Of a DNA stretch of 64,000 nucleotides, positions 8,938 to 16,726 are shown piece by piece. The translations under genes were made by a program, and so were the position numbers. How positions within the stretch are numbered: the first letter of the stretch is position 1; each line of letters starts with the position of its first letter. The notes under the pieces were generated by a model, which saw only the letters and a program-made list of their open reading frames with translations, had not been told where the DNA came from and did no database searches. Source of the DNA: DATNPX01 sp036702975 (GTDB lineage: Bacteria > Cyanobacteriota > Vampirovibrionia > Obscuribacterales > Obscuribacteraceae); NCBI GenBank assembly GCA_036702975.1, contig DATNPX010000034.1, forward strand, positions 62,001-126,000, in the 5' to 3' direction.

Positions 8938-9531
8938 TTAGGTTAAAAGCAGCCGAAACAAGGCTTTACTGTTGGTTTTCAGAGGCGACAAGCTCTTCTG
9001 AACCTTTGTCATAAGAATGGTGCCGTTGATCAGGCATACGATCATCTGTGCTGCTTGAGGAGCACTGATGGCATTTGTGAACTCGCCTTTTTTCACCCCT
9101 TCTTGATAGCAAGCAGCAATTTTATTGGCATACAACTCAAAATGAGATGCTAACCGTTTTTGGAAGGCAGGATAGAAGTCAGCAGTCTCAGCTCCTAGGT
9201 TGACAAATGGACAACCAATGGTGCATTCAGCTGCACTGAGTTGCTTCTCGATCGTGTCGAAAAGCTTCAGAAGCCGTCCTTTTGGGCTAACCTTCGTGTC
9301 TTCAAAAATAGGATCGAAAACCTGTGCTGCCGCGGAGTCGCACATCACATCTAGTGCCACCAAACAGAGATCTTCTTTGGACTTGAAGTGGTAATAGAAG
9401 TTACTTTTGGTTACACCAGCGGCATCTAAGATTGCATTGATCCCCGTTGACTCAAAGCCATGAGAGGATATGAGTTCGATGGTTGCCGCGATCAGCTTTT
9501 CTCTAGACGATTTGTTGTTGTGGTTAGACAT
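8938..9531 (-). CDS. TetR/AcrR-family transcriptional repressor
   Basis: This 197-residue protein has an N-terminal helix-turn-helix (about residues 9-55). Its recognition region, GVTKSNFYYHFKSKEDL, is typical of TetR regulators. The C-terminal ligand domain resembles the TetR_C subgroup seen in AcrR/YxaF-type proteins (CTIGCPFVNLGAE). It lies directly upstream of, and on the same strand as, the efflux operon, 118 bp from its first gene. A perfect palindrome TTAGAAC-N6-GTTCTAA abuts its own start codon, suggesting autorepression and, with the matching site at 8848-8867, control of the exporter. The inducer is unknown. Confidence 0.93.
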   Translation of the reverse strand: MSNHNNKSSREKLIAATIELISSHGFESTGINAILDAAGVTKSNFYYHFKSKEDLCLVALDVMCDSAAAQVFDPIFEDTKVSPKGRLLKLFDTIEKQLSAAECTIGCPFVNLGAETADFYPAFQKRLASHFELYANKIAACYQEGVKKGEFTNAISAPQAAQMIVCLINGTILMTKVQKSLSPLKTNSKALFRLLLT

Positions 9532-9551
9532 TTAGAACTACCTTGTTCTAA
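9532..9551. promoter_or_regulatory. Putative TetR operator abutting the tetR start codon
   Basis: TTAGAAC (9532-9538), 6-nt spacer, GTTCTAA (9545-9551) is a perfect 7+7 inverted repeat. It begins at the base next to the tetR ATG. It also lies about 40 bp upstream of the divergent small gene at 9589, which could share the control region. Confidence 0.7.
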
Positions 9552-9588
9552 ATTCTAACATTACAACGCTGGCACCGGCAATAAGACT

Positions 9589-10035
9589 TTGATAGCGGAA
9601 GGAACCCATAAATTTCTCTCCCCAAGTACGCCTAGCGAGCGGGAAGCACTAGCGAAAAAGATCGCCGCAGAATTGCCACAGGGAAGGGAGCAGGAGCTTG
9701 ACACGGTCAGAGATGTTGTGAACTTGGCAGACAGCTTGGTATTGGCTCAAAAAAACGATGAGGCTTTGAAGCCACTCTTTGAGAGTGGAATGGCTGATTT
9801 CAAAGCCAAACATCCCAACGTACCGCCTAGTACGTTTGCCGGCATGCTACAAGATGCATTCAAAGGCAATCGTGTCGAGAACGGTTTATCGACCACTTTT
9901 TCATCCGGCGAGGGGCTGTTGGACGGCGAGGGTAGCGTCTCATTGGTCGACAGGCCCGGCTCAAAAGAACGACAGAAAATCGCCGAAGTCCCAATGTCTT
10001 TTGATTTGCGCGGATTGACTACTGACTCACGATAG
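9589..10035 (+). CDS. Hypothetical protein (148 aa)
   Basis: This frame opens with TTG and encodes a soluble, mildly acidic protein without TM segments or recognisable motifs. The N-terminal half looks helical (SEREALAKKIAAELPQGREQ); the C-terminal 45 residues are Gly/Ser-rich and probably disordered. No convincing ribosome-binding site precedes the TTG, so the start is uncertain. The gene is divergent from tetR and its upstream region contains the tetR operator. An antisense frame overlaps it (9747-10055) but has poor composition. Function unknown. Confidence 0.45.
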   Translation: MIAEGTHKFLSPSTPSEREALAKKIAAELPQGREQELDTVRDVVNLADSLVLAQKNDEALKPLFESGMADFKAKHPNVPPSTFAGMLQDAFKGNRVENGLSTTFSSGEGLLDGEGSVSLVDRPGSKERQKIAEVPMSFDLRGLTTDSR

Positions 10036-10194
10036 TCCCGTCTCTTTCGCTGCATATTACCCGGACAATGAGCTTTGAAATCTGTTACTCGATTAGCTGC
10101 GAAAAAGAGTGCATCAAGGAATCGAACGCAGTAAGATCAAACAAGCGTAGCGATTGTCAGCCATGGTTTAACAGCTATCAGAGGAAACTTTTTG

Positions 10195-10602
10195 ATGCCG
10201 CCGTCAAGAATTGAGTTAGTTTCTCTTTCTTGCATTCGCATAATAATTGGAAATGGAGAACCAGATGCATACACATGCACAATTAGCATAAACACTGGAC
10301 TATTCAATGGAGAAATTGAAAGTTATTTCTTTCGCTCCGATCTAGTTGAATTTAAAAACGCTCTGCAACAAATCGAGATTCCATCCATGGTTAAACTCTG
10401 GGGATATCGTTGTCCAGAAGTTTCCTTCAAAATCAACAGTCAAATTGGTGGAACTACAGACTGTTTGGCGATGGAGGTTTCGGTTACTGCTAACAGCGAT
10501 GACCCTTGGCCGAAATTGTCGTTTCTCGAATTCAATGTACCTGCCGAATTCCCAATGACGACGATAGGAAAAATTGATCAAATTCTCGCAGCCGCGATTT
10601 AG
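10195..10602 (+). CDS. Hypothetical protein, possibly WapI-like immunity-type fold
   Basis: The ATG at 10195 is chosen over a TTG three bases earlier because GAGGAA lies 8 nt upstream (10181-10186). The 135-residue product has alternating beta-strand-like segments (YTCTISINTGLFNGEIESYF), a helix (DLVEFKNALQQI) and a C-terminal TTIGKIDQILAAAI. The order 'x-E-F-x2-x-L ... L.f.f.vp' recalls the WapI family of toxin-immunity proteins, but the resemblance is by eye only. No toxin gene is adjacent. No signal peptide or TM. It converges with the TPR gene on the other strand. Confidence 0.65.
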   Translation: MPPSRIELVSLSCIRIIIGNGEPDAYTCTISINTGLFNGEIESYFFRSDLVEFKNALQQIEIPSMVKLWGYRCPEVSFKINSQIGGTTDCLAMEVSVTANSDDPWPKLSFLEFNVPAEFPMTTIGKIDQILAAAI

Positions 10603-10635
10603 TTCAAAAACATCAGGCGAAGTTTAAAAGGTAGT

Positions 10636-11772
10636 CTACCGGCTTATCTTCGCAAGTTCTGCGGAAACCTCTTTAGCTTCGCTTTGACGACCAAATTTTA
10701 GCAAACAGGAAGCATAAGAGCTGAGAACAGTAGACATCATATTTGGTGCACCTTTACGGCACATTGCAATCAAGTCGTTGTGGGCAGCGATTGCTTCATC
10801 AGTTTTTCCTAACATCTCAAGGCATCGAATTTTTCCTTGCCTCGGACCAATACGGCAACACGATATTACATTGGGCTCTAAACGGTCCCCTATGTCAATT
10901 GCAAGCTGCCAATACTTGAGTGCCGCTAAAAAGTTGGACTCTTTTTCTTTGAGTTGCGCTAGAGCTATCGCAACATCACCGGTTGGAATGGTGAAAAGAC
11001 CGTGCAATTTTTCATTTATTCGAAATGCCTCGCTAAACATTTCGTTTGCTTTGGTGATACTCATTGTCGGCTCGTAAAAAGTGTACATGCGTCCTTGTTC
11101 GAGCATCAAATCGGCAACTAGCTGACTTGTCGGCCCTTCACTTTTGACTGCGGTAGAAATCGCGAGATTGTAGTTGTCCACAGCCTGAACTGCTTCGCCT
11201 TGTGTCTTGTGCATCATGGCGAGCTTCTTAAGTATGTCGATTTTGTGTAGCCCAGATTCTTTTAGCCAGACTTTGTCGTTATTTGCTCGCTGCAGGCTAG
11301 ACTTCCACACTTTGTAGGCTTCATCGTATTTACCTACGCGATAAAGCGCCTGTCCTTTTTCGTATAGTTCTTCCCAATCATTTACGGCTTTGACCTCGCG
11401 TTCCACACGAGCTGAAATCGGGGAAGTCGACGATGCCGGCAGAGCTACTGGTTTAGGCGATGGAGCGAGAGGCTTTGACGATGGAGCTGGCTTTGGCGGC
11501 GGAGAGAAAGTCCCTAGTGTGGGCGTTGCCTGAGGTGGCACAGTAGTTGAGTGCAGAGGAGCCGCAATCGAAGGCGTTGCGGGACTTCGCGTCGTTGTCT
11601 GAGGAATTGGCGATGTATTCCTGGGGAAAATTGGTCGCTGTAGGAATGGGGACACAACCGCAATAGTGCCACGAGTTTCAGCCGCACTTCCGGCAATTGA
11701 ATTCGGTGCCGAGCCAAGAGTGATTCCGACCACAACGCCCAAGTACAGACCGTTGCGCGTTTTGTAGCACAT
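10636..11772 (-). CDS. Exported TPR-repeat protein with Pro/Ser-rich linker
   Basis: The start is set at ATG 11770-11772, six bases after GGGAGG; a GTG at 11799 gives a nine-residue longer form without a ribosome-binding site. The 378-residue product has a signal-like hydrophobic segment (YLGVVVGITLGSA), a Pro/Ser/Ala-rich linker of about 100 residues, then tetratricopeptide-type helical pairs, for example EKGQALYRVGKYDEAYKVWK, LAMMHKTQGEAVQAVDNYNL and CLEMLGKTDEAIAAHNDLI. TPR domains mediate protein-protein contacts; the partner is unknown. It stands alone, convergent with the small gene at 10195. Confidence 0.85.
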   Translation of the reverse strand: MCYKTRNGLYLGVVVGITLGSAPNSIAGSAAETRGTIAVVSPFLQRPIFPRNTSPIPQTTTRSPATPSIAAPLHSTTVPPQATPTLGTFSPPPKPAPSSKPLAPSPKPVALPASSTSPISARVEREVKAVNDWEELYEKGQALYRVGKYDEAYKVWKSSLQRANNDKVWLKESGLHKIDILKKLAMMHKTQGEAVQAVDNYNLAISTAVKSEGPTSQLVADLMLEQGRMYTFYEPTMSITKANEMFSEAFRINEKLHGLFTIPTGDVAIALAQLKEKESNFLAALKYWQLAIDIGDRLEPNVISCCRIGPRQGKIRCLEMLGKTDEAIAAHNDLIAMCRKGAPNMMSTVLSSYASCLLKFGRQSEAKEVSAELAKISR

Positions 11773-11912
11773 AACCATCCTCCCGGAACCTAATTTCACT
11801 ATAGATGGTTGGCTTCGTTTGAGCGACCGGATTAACCCCGATTGTGATTTCGATGACTTTCGCCCAATTTTTAGCTTGCGAGCGATCGCAGTAGCATGAC
11901 TAGCATATGCAC

Positions 11913-12701
11913 TCAGGCTGCCTTATTCACCAGAGGCTCGGGGTCCTCCATATTTGCCAGTGCGGCTTCGCTTGGTCGATTGACTCTAGTCACAAGTCCC
12001 ATCTTTTCCATTGCCCGAATAATCATCCATGAAACGTCCAATTCTGTGTCCTTGATGCCAGTTTGAGCAGAGCCGGGCAAAGCATGGTGATTGTTGTGCC
12101 AGCCTTCTCCCATGGCTAAAAGTGCTACCCACCAGATATTTACGCTGTCATCAGGTGTTTTGAAATTCCTGTAGCCCAGCTTGGACATATGACAAAAGAC
12201 ATTCAGCATCACGGGCACTTGCATCACCGTGAGTCCCGCCAACATACTTGCCGTTGCTGGTATCCATCCAAATCTAACGAAAATAGCCAATCGGAACAAA
12301 ATGTTGATGGTAGCGGCGAGGGTATGCGCCTTCCACCAATCGCCGTCCTGTTCGAGGAAGTTGTAGATCGGATCCTTTATTAGATCCTTCGCCTGCTCGG
12401 CAGGATTGATATGATCTGGATAATGTCGCTCGAATATCCACCCCCACCAGGCGTTAGCAAGCCCGTTTTTCGGGGAGTGCGGATCAAGCGGCGTGTCCAC
12501 ATTTTTGTGATGCGCTCTGTGGATGGTCGCCCACCAAATCGGCGCGCCTTCGAGTGCTAGGTAAGCTGGGATAGTCCAGAAATATTCGACAAGTTTAGAG
12601 CACTTGAAGGAACGGTGGGATAGTAATCTGTGATAGCCGATAGTGATACCAAGGGCGTGCCAAATGTATGATCCGGCAAAGACAGCTGCAAATTGGAACA
12701 T
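11913..12701 (-). CDS. Membrane fatty-acid desaturase (delta-9 type)
   Basis: This 262-residue integral membrane enzyme shows the three histidine boxes of acyl-CoA/acyl-lipid desaturases: HRLLSH (about 24-29), HRAHH (about 62-66, followed by DTPLDPHSP) and HNNHH (about 208-212). These bind the di-iron centre that inserts a cis double bond into saturated acyl chains using O2. Hydrophobic segments flank the boxes. Its presence implies oxygen is available at least at times. It is shorter at the N-terminus than many homologues (about 300 residues), lacking an extra leading TM. The upstream 660-bp region carries BlaI/CopY-like palindromes about 270 bp from the start. Confidence 0.93.
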   Translation of the reverse strand: MFQFAAVFAGSYIWHALGITIGYHRLLSHRSFKCSKLVEYFWTIPAYLALEGAPIWWATIHRAHHKNVDTPLDPHSPKNGLANAWWGWIFERHYPDHINPAEQAKDLIKDPIYNFLEQDGDWWKAHTLAATINILFRLAIFVRFGWIPATASMLAGLTVMQVPVMLNVFCHMSKLGYRNFKTPDDSVNIWWVALLAMGEGWHNNHHALPGSAQTGIKDTELDVSWMIIRAMEKMGLVTRVNRPSEAALANMEDPEPLVNKAA

Positions 12702-12968
12702 TGTTCGTTACCTCGGAGGCGAATTGGAAACTCGATTGACGCATTGAAACGCTCGCGAATGCGGAGTTACGCAGCGCGTGTCATTCAGTGCACCGCCATT
12801 GGTGTCACTTATTTTTACGTTTTTATTTGCCTGTTGAGCTCTTGGCTGGTTCGATTGTATTTAGTTGAAAGCTGACTCGAGAGCAGTTCTCATCTCTCGT
12901 CAACCTGCGGGGGTTGCTCTGGATGGAGTGCGTGATCCTAGTTGCTGAGTGATGCCTATTAGCCTGGT

Positions 12969-12985
12969 GATTACAAATTGTAATC
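12969..12985. promoter_or_regulatory. Palindromic operator, BlaI/CopY-like (site 1)
   Basis: GATTACAA-A-TTGTAATC is a perfect 8+8 inverted repeat with one central base. The core TACA-N3-TGTA resembles the TACA-N2-TGTA core recognised by BlaI/MecI/CopY-type winged-helix repressors. No such regulator is encoded in the window. Confidence 0.55.
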
Positions 12986-12991
12986 ATGCGA

Positions 12992-13004
12992 CTACAATTT
13001 GTAG
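12992..13004. promoter_or_regulatory. Palindromic operator, BlaI/CopY-like (site 2)
   Basis: CTACAA-T-TTGTAG is a perfect 6+6 inverted repeat sharing the TACA-N3-TGTA core with site 1. The centres (12977 and 12998) are 21 bp apart, two helical turns, as expected for cooperative binding on one DNA face. TTACAA (12971) and TACAAT (12993), 16 bp apart, could be promoter hexamers covered by the sites. Confidence 0.5.
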
Positions 13005-13361
13005 CAATGGAAACATACCACAGCTTTACTCAAAGCGCTAGGCCTTTAATAAGATGGATAGCAACGATTCGTGTTCATGAAGCTTCATAACTCAGAAGTG
13101 ACATGAGACAAACTTCCATGCACCGCAGATGATGGCGTGTCGACCGCAATAATGCGCATCGCGAACGGCAATCTTCGAGTGCTGCAAGCGGACAATCTAA
13201 TTCATCAGCTGAATAAGTTGAGTCGGCAGTGAACCAGTTAATGCAACAGCTCAGGTAGACTGTACAAGCTATAATTGATTTACAGAACACTGACAGTGCG
13301 TGAGCTGTGTCTCGCAACACTGCAGAAAATCATGCTCCATTGCTTCGCTAGAAAAGATTAA

Positions 13362-14534
13362 ATGAAGAAATTAGTGTCACGGTGGATGAGCGCAATCTGG
13401 CTGTGCACGGTGTCCTGTCTTACAGCTGTTGCAGACTCAGACAGCCTACCAAATTCGGATGAGAAGTCAAAAAGCTCGAGCGCGTCGTCCTCTGTCAACT
13501 TCGCAAGCCTCGATAACGATTTGGCGGCCCTAGAACGTCGGGTATTCGGAGTCGCGATGACAGATCAATCATCCACCGACCGCCTTGATTCGCTCGAACG
13601 CTCTCTTTTCGGAGCGGCACAGGCGGGCTCACTTTCTCAACGATTGAGTAAGCTTCATACTCGGTTAGACACGATGCCGGGACTTTCAAAGGCTGCGGCA
13701 ATAAACACAAATGAAAAGAAGAACGAAGGAGCGACTATTGGTACATCAAAGGAGCAAGGGCAGTCATCGACTAACAAAGAACCTAATGGCGGATTAAAAA
13801 CAGAGACTGCAGTCGCGGAGAGTCCCCAGAAATCGCGCTTGCTGAATGGCAGAATTGAGCAAATAACAAGTGGAAAGACTCCTACGTTGGCAAATGCAAC
13901 TCAAATTCGTACTGGAAAAATACTGCAATCATTTCCCGTGGCATTCCAAGGAACCTGGGCTGGCGTTGCGCAAATCGATCAATTTGAGTATGCACAGTCA
14001 AATGATCCGTCACTAAACGCGGTTTCTCAACGCGAACAAGGTTTGATGTATCGCGGACGACAAGGACAACTGCAAGTTCAGTTCAGCGCCGACTCGACCG
14101 GAAGAACCGCTACTGCCACCAGTGTAATTGCATTCACGAGGACCGCGTCTGATGCGCGGTACTTGGACATGGTCTCAGCCGGAGGTGCTGGGGCAGTTCC
14201 AGTCACTAAATTCCTCGTCAAGTTCGGTACAGTACGAAACGAAAAAAATATCACAGGCTTGACCATCAGTGCCACTGAGAGGTCAAACAAGATCACACAG
14301 TTAACTCCGAACGTTGTTGAGCAGGTGATAGAGACCCGCACAGATGCAACCGATCCTGTATCTGGGCGCACATCTTACGCATGGAAAGAAAGCGTCATTC
14401 GATTGTATGAAACAGGACCAAATCAAATGCAGGCGCAATTGGCTACGGTACTCTACGGCTCTAATGGTGATTACTTGCACAAAGAGGTTTATCACGGAGT
14501 GGTGACACGCGTAGATGGGGCTTGGCAGCGCTGA
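13362..14534 (+). CDS. Secreted protein with LExxxFG-type repeats
   Basis: This 390-residue protein begins MKKLVSRWMSAIWLCTVSCL, a clear signal peptide ending near AVADS. Residues 45-95 contain two related short repeats, LAALERRVFG and LDSLERSLFG, followed by SQRLSKLHTRL, a helical repeat type I associate with cyanobacteria/melainabacteria envelope proteins. A low-complexity Lys/Asn/Ser linker follows. The C-terminal 220 residues form a beta-rich domain starting FPVAFQGTWAGVAQI, loosely similar to the 'IPxxLAGxW' domains at 1-712 and 55373-56512. It ends with KEVYHGVVTRVDGAWQR. Function unknown; a cell-envelope location is inferred. Confidence 0.85.
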   Translation: MKKLVSRWMSAIWLCTVSCLTAVADSDSLPNSDEKSKSSSASSSVNFASLDNDLAALERRVFGVAMTDQSSTDRLDSLERSLFGAAQAGSLSQRLSKLHTRLDTMPGLSKAAAINTNEKKNEGATIGTSKEQGQSSTNKEPNGGLKTETAVAESPQKSRLLNGRIEQITSGKTPTLANATQIRTGKILQSFPVAFQGTWAGVAQIDQFEYAQSNDPSLNAVSQREQGLMYRGRQGQLQVQFSADSTGRTATATSVIAFTRTASDARYLDMVSAGGAGAVPVTKFLVKFGTVRNEKNITGLTISATERSNKITQLTPNVVEQVIETRTDATDPVSGRTSYAWKESVIRLYETGPNQMQAQLATVLYGSNGDYLHKEVYHGVVTRVDGAWQR

Positions 14535-14544
14535 GTACGTATAC

Positions 14545-15024
14545 TTAATTGTTATTGGGTTTGAGTACAGTACCTTCGACGTGCTGGTTATATAGACGAT
14601 CCAGCAACGTGTTTTCAGCTTCATGATGCCGTACTGGAAAGGCACTTCCGGTACGAGAATGCCATATGGGCGGTGGTCCGGTCGGTTTCGTTTCGGTGGT
14701 GGCTATGACGCATTTTTTGATGCAGCGTGGATTGTGCACGGTCTTCTTGCATACATGGTTAACGCCGGTTGTATCTTCGGTGGCCAAATTTTTGGCACAT
14801 CGCTTGACACAACGCTCGGAGTGCAGATTTTTGGAGCAGTCATGCGACACTTGCGGAGTCTGCTCTGTTGTAAGGCGCGGGTGGGCCTTGGCCCATTCAG
14901 GAGTGGGAGCGCCGGCCCGCTCCATATATTTAGGTGGTGTATAACCAAGCGGGGCACCCAGAGCGCTCAATCTGCCACCGAACAGGCAACTCGCTACGAC
15001 AATAAGGCTGGCTAGTCTTTTCAT
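14545..15024 (-). CDS. Secreted Cys-repeat protein
   Basis: An ATG at 15022-15024 opens a signal peptide (MKRLASLIVVASCLFGGRLS). A longer in-frame extension to 15201 lacks the features of a start. The 159-residue product carries two tandem copies of a motif with pattern C-x8-C-x3-C: CSKNLHSERCVKRC and CKKTVHNPRCIKKC, each preceded by V-(S/N)-H. Six cysteines in an exported protein suggest disulfides or metal binding. The gene follows speD by 173 bp on the same strand and may be the last gene of the polyamine-type cluster. It matches no family I recognise. The ribosome-binding site is weak. Confidence 0.7.
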   Translation of the reverse strand: MKRLASLIVVASCLFGGRLSALGAPLGYTPPKYMERAGAPTPEWAKAHPRLTTEQTPQVSHDCSKNLHSERCVKRCAKNLATEDTTGVNHVCKKTVHNPRCIKKCVIATTETKPTGPPPIWHSRTGSAFPVRHHEAENTLLDRLYNQHVEGTVLKPNNN

Positions 15025-15197
15025 TTTCGTGGCCCAGCAACAGTAATACGTCATGATTGTCGAATGGCATAGGGTTCGGGCGCATCGGCCTTGAGACCAG
15101 CAATGGTCGTCCTTTCGGATTATCGGGATCTCCACATCCTCGGGAAAGATGGCCATCAATGGGCAAAGATCTTTGCTAAGCGGGCTGCGGCAGACTC

Positions 15198-15629
15198 TCA
15201 ATCATCTCCACGCAAAACGACCTTCTTGTTAACTCGCTCAGGCAACAAGGCAGCCGCCAACACAGTCTCACTTAACTCCGGGCGGCATGTAGTCCCGCAA
15301 GTAAAGCAATCCCAGAAGACAGTCTTTGACTCAGGATACGTGTGCAGGCTGGCATGACTCTCCGCTAGAACTGCAACTACCGTAGTCCCTTGCGGTTGAA
15401 ATCGATGAGCGACAATTTGCAAAACGGTAGCACCAGTGGCCTCTGCTGCGCGCCGCACCATCGCTTTCAAGCCGTCCGCATCGTTAATCAAATCAGCTCG
15501 GCAGTCTGCTAGCGTCAAAAGCAGATGCGTTCCCGTCGCTTCGTAGCTAACTTCGCTTGGCCGATACTCGCTGCCAGTATCATGCTCAATTGACACCTCA
15601 TCCAAAATCGTTGCAGTTGAATCATCCAT
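15198..15629 (-). CDS. speD: S-adenosylmethionine decarboxylase proenzyme
   Basis: This 143-residue protein is a prokaryotic class-1B AdoMetDC. Self-cleavage between Glu90 and Ser91 (LAESHASLHTYPE) generates the pyruvoyl cofactor from the serine; His96 and Cys111 (in DCFTCG) are the other conserved catalytic residues. It converts S-adenosylmethionine to decarboxylated SAM, the aminopropyl donor for spermidine synthesis. An N-terminal extension of about 25 acidic residues precedes the usual start of the family. It lies 12 nt after the FemAB-like gene and downstream of an aminopropyltransferase homologue, so the operon holds both steps from SAM to an aminopropylated product. Confidence 0.95.
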   Translation of the reverse strand: MDDSTATILDEVSIEHDTGSEYRPSEVSYEATGTHLLLTLADCRADLINDADGLKAMVRRAAEATGATVLQIVAHRFQPQGTTVVAVLAESHASLHTYPESKTVFWDCFTCGTTCRPELSETVLAAALLPERVNKKVVLRGDD

Positions 15630-15641
15630 AAATACAATCCT

Positions 15642-16724
15642 CTATTCAGAGTGAGCAGCAACCAACGTCGACTTAGGTTCCTGAAACAAGCTCGCCTCGT
15701 TCGCCAATCGAACAAATGCGTCGGCAACCTTGTCGGTGAAGAACAATTCGTGCGCACCGATGAAGCGCATCGGCGTGCCACCAAACTGGCTCTTAAACTG
15801 CGAGAACCTCGCATACGGATGCTCGGCAGACCGAAATGCATCGAAGCCGTAGAAATCATAGGTAGAGCATCCTTCCGATTTTGCAGAAGTCATTGCCGCC
15901 CACTGAAGTGCGTAGCCGCCCATCAAGTTTCGCTTGGTGTTTGTCACGCCACCATAGAGATAAGTGGCTCGACGACCGTACACGGTCAACATCGAGGCTC
16001 CTAGAAGATCGCCCTCATGCTCTGCAAACGAGAGCCTCAGGCATCCCCTATCGCAGAGTACGCCAGCAAGCTTTTCAAAAAAATTGTACGGCTCCACAGC
16101 AAATCCGTCACGAGCACTCACTTGTTGCATAACCGAATAAAACTTCCCAATAGCCTCGGCTGAATTCTCTTGCACCACACGAACGCCGTGCCTTTCTGCC
16201 AGCTTGATGTTATAGCGCCCTTTTGGTTTCATCTTAGCGAAGAGCGACTCCGAATCCTGTTCCAGGTCGATGTAGAGAGTCTCGAACGGAACAAGATCCA
16301 CAGGACCGCGAGAAAATTCGCGCAATATTCGCGGCGGAGCAGGCGCAATGCGCGGTTCTATTCTAATTGCCATTACGCCGAGTTCTTCTGACCACTCACG
16401 AACACAATCGATAATCAAACGTAGTGATTCGCGCGCCAGACTTTCATCATGCCACGGTAGAACGGGTCCTTCTGGTGCCACCAGCACACCCACTCCATTT
16501 CGTTTGAGTGATGTGTAAAAGATGGCACCAGCAATCAGAAGGTCCCCATTGAAGACGCATACGTGAAAAGGCACCAATCCCTGACTAGCTTTCACATCGC
16601 GCCAGTGAAGGCTTTGCATGATACCGCTTGCGGCATTGTCCTTCACCAGCGCTTCCCATTCACGAGCGAGGGGCGCACCGGGCTCGATTCGCTCAATAAG
16701 GCGAACTGTCAAAGATTGATTCAT
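15642..16724 (-). CDS. FemAB/FemX-like GNAT-fold transferase
   Basis: This 360-residue protein belongs to the FemABX-related family with tandem GNAT folds. Recognisable blocks are SLHWRDVKASQG near the N-terminus, LFAKMKPKGRYNIKLAERHG in the centre (the typical 'K.R..I..A...G' turn), then AHPY-like EHPYARFSQFKSQFGG and the Asp/Phe motif TYDFYGFDAFRS. Family members transfer amino acids from tRNA to lipid II or to other peptides and polysaccharides; the substrate here is unknown. It is flanked by aminopropyltransferase (2-nt gap) and speD (12-nt gap), an association suggesting that it acts on, or in the same pathway as, a polyamine. The start ATG at 16722-16724 is well placed. Confidence 0.85.
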   Translation of the reverse strand: MNQSLTVRLIERIEPGAPLAREWEALVKDNAASGIMQSLHWRDVKASQGLVPFHVCVFNGDLLIAGAIFYTSLKRNGVGVLVAPEGPVLPWHDESLARESLRLIIDCVREWSEELGVMAIRIEPRIAPAPPRILREFSRGPVDLVPFETLYIDLEQDSESLFAKMKPKGRYNIKLAERHGVRVVQENSAEAIGKFYSVMQQVSARDGFAVEPYNFFEKLAGVLCDRGCLRLSFAEHEGDLLGASMLTVYGRRATYLYGGVTNTKRNLMGGYALQWAAMTSAKSEGCSTYDFYGFDAFRSAEHPYARFSQFKSQFGGTPMRFIGAHELFFTDKVADAFVRLANEASLFQEPKSTLVAAHSE

Positions 16725-16726
16725 CT

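Larger units (their letters stand above)
12702..13361. other. 660-bp intergenic region between desaturase and secreted-protein genes
   Basis: No convincing gene is visible; small frames here lack ribosome-binding sites and have atypical composition. The notable content is two A/T-rich palindromes at 12969-13004, listed separately. A TATAAT hexamer occurs at 13270-13275 without a good -35 partner. Confidence 0.5.
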
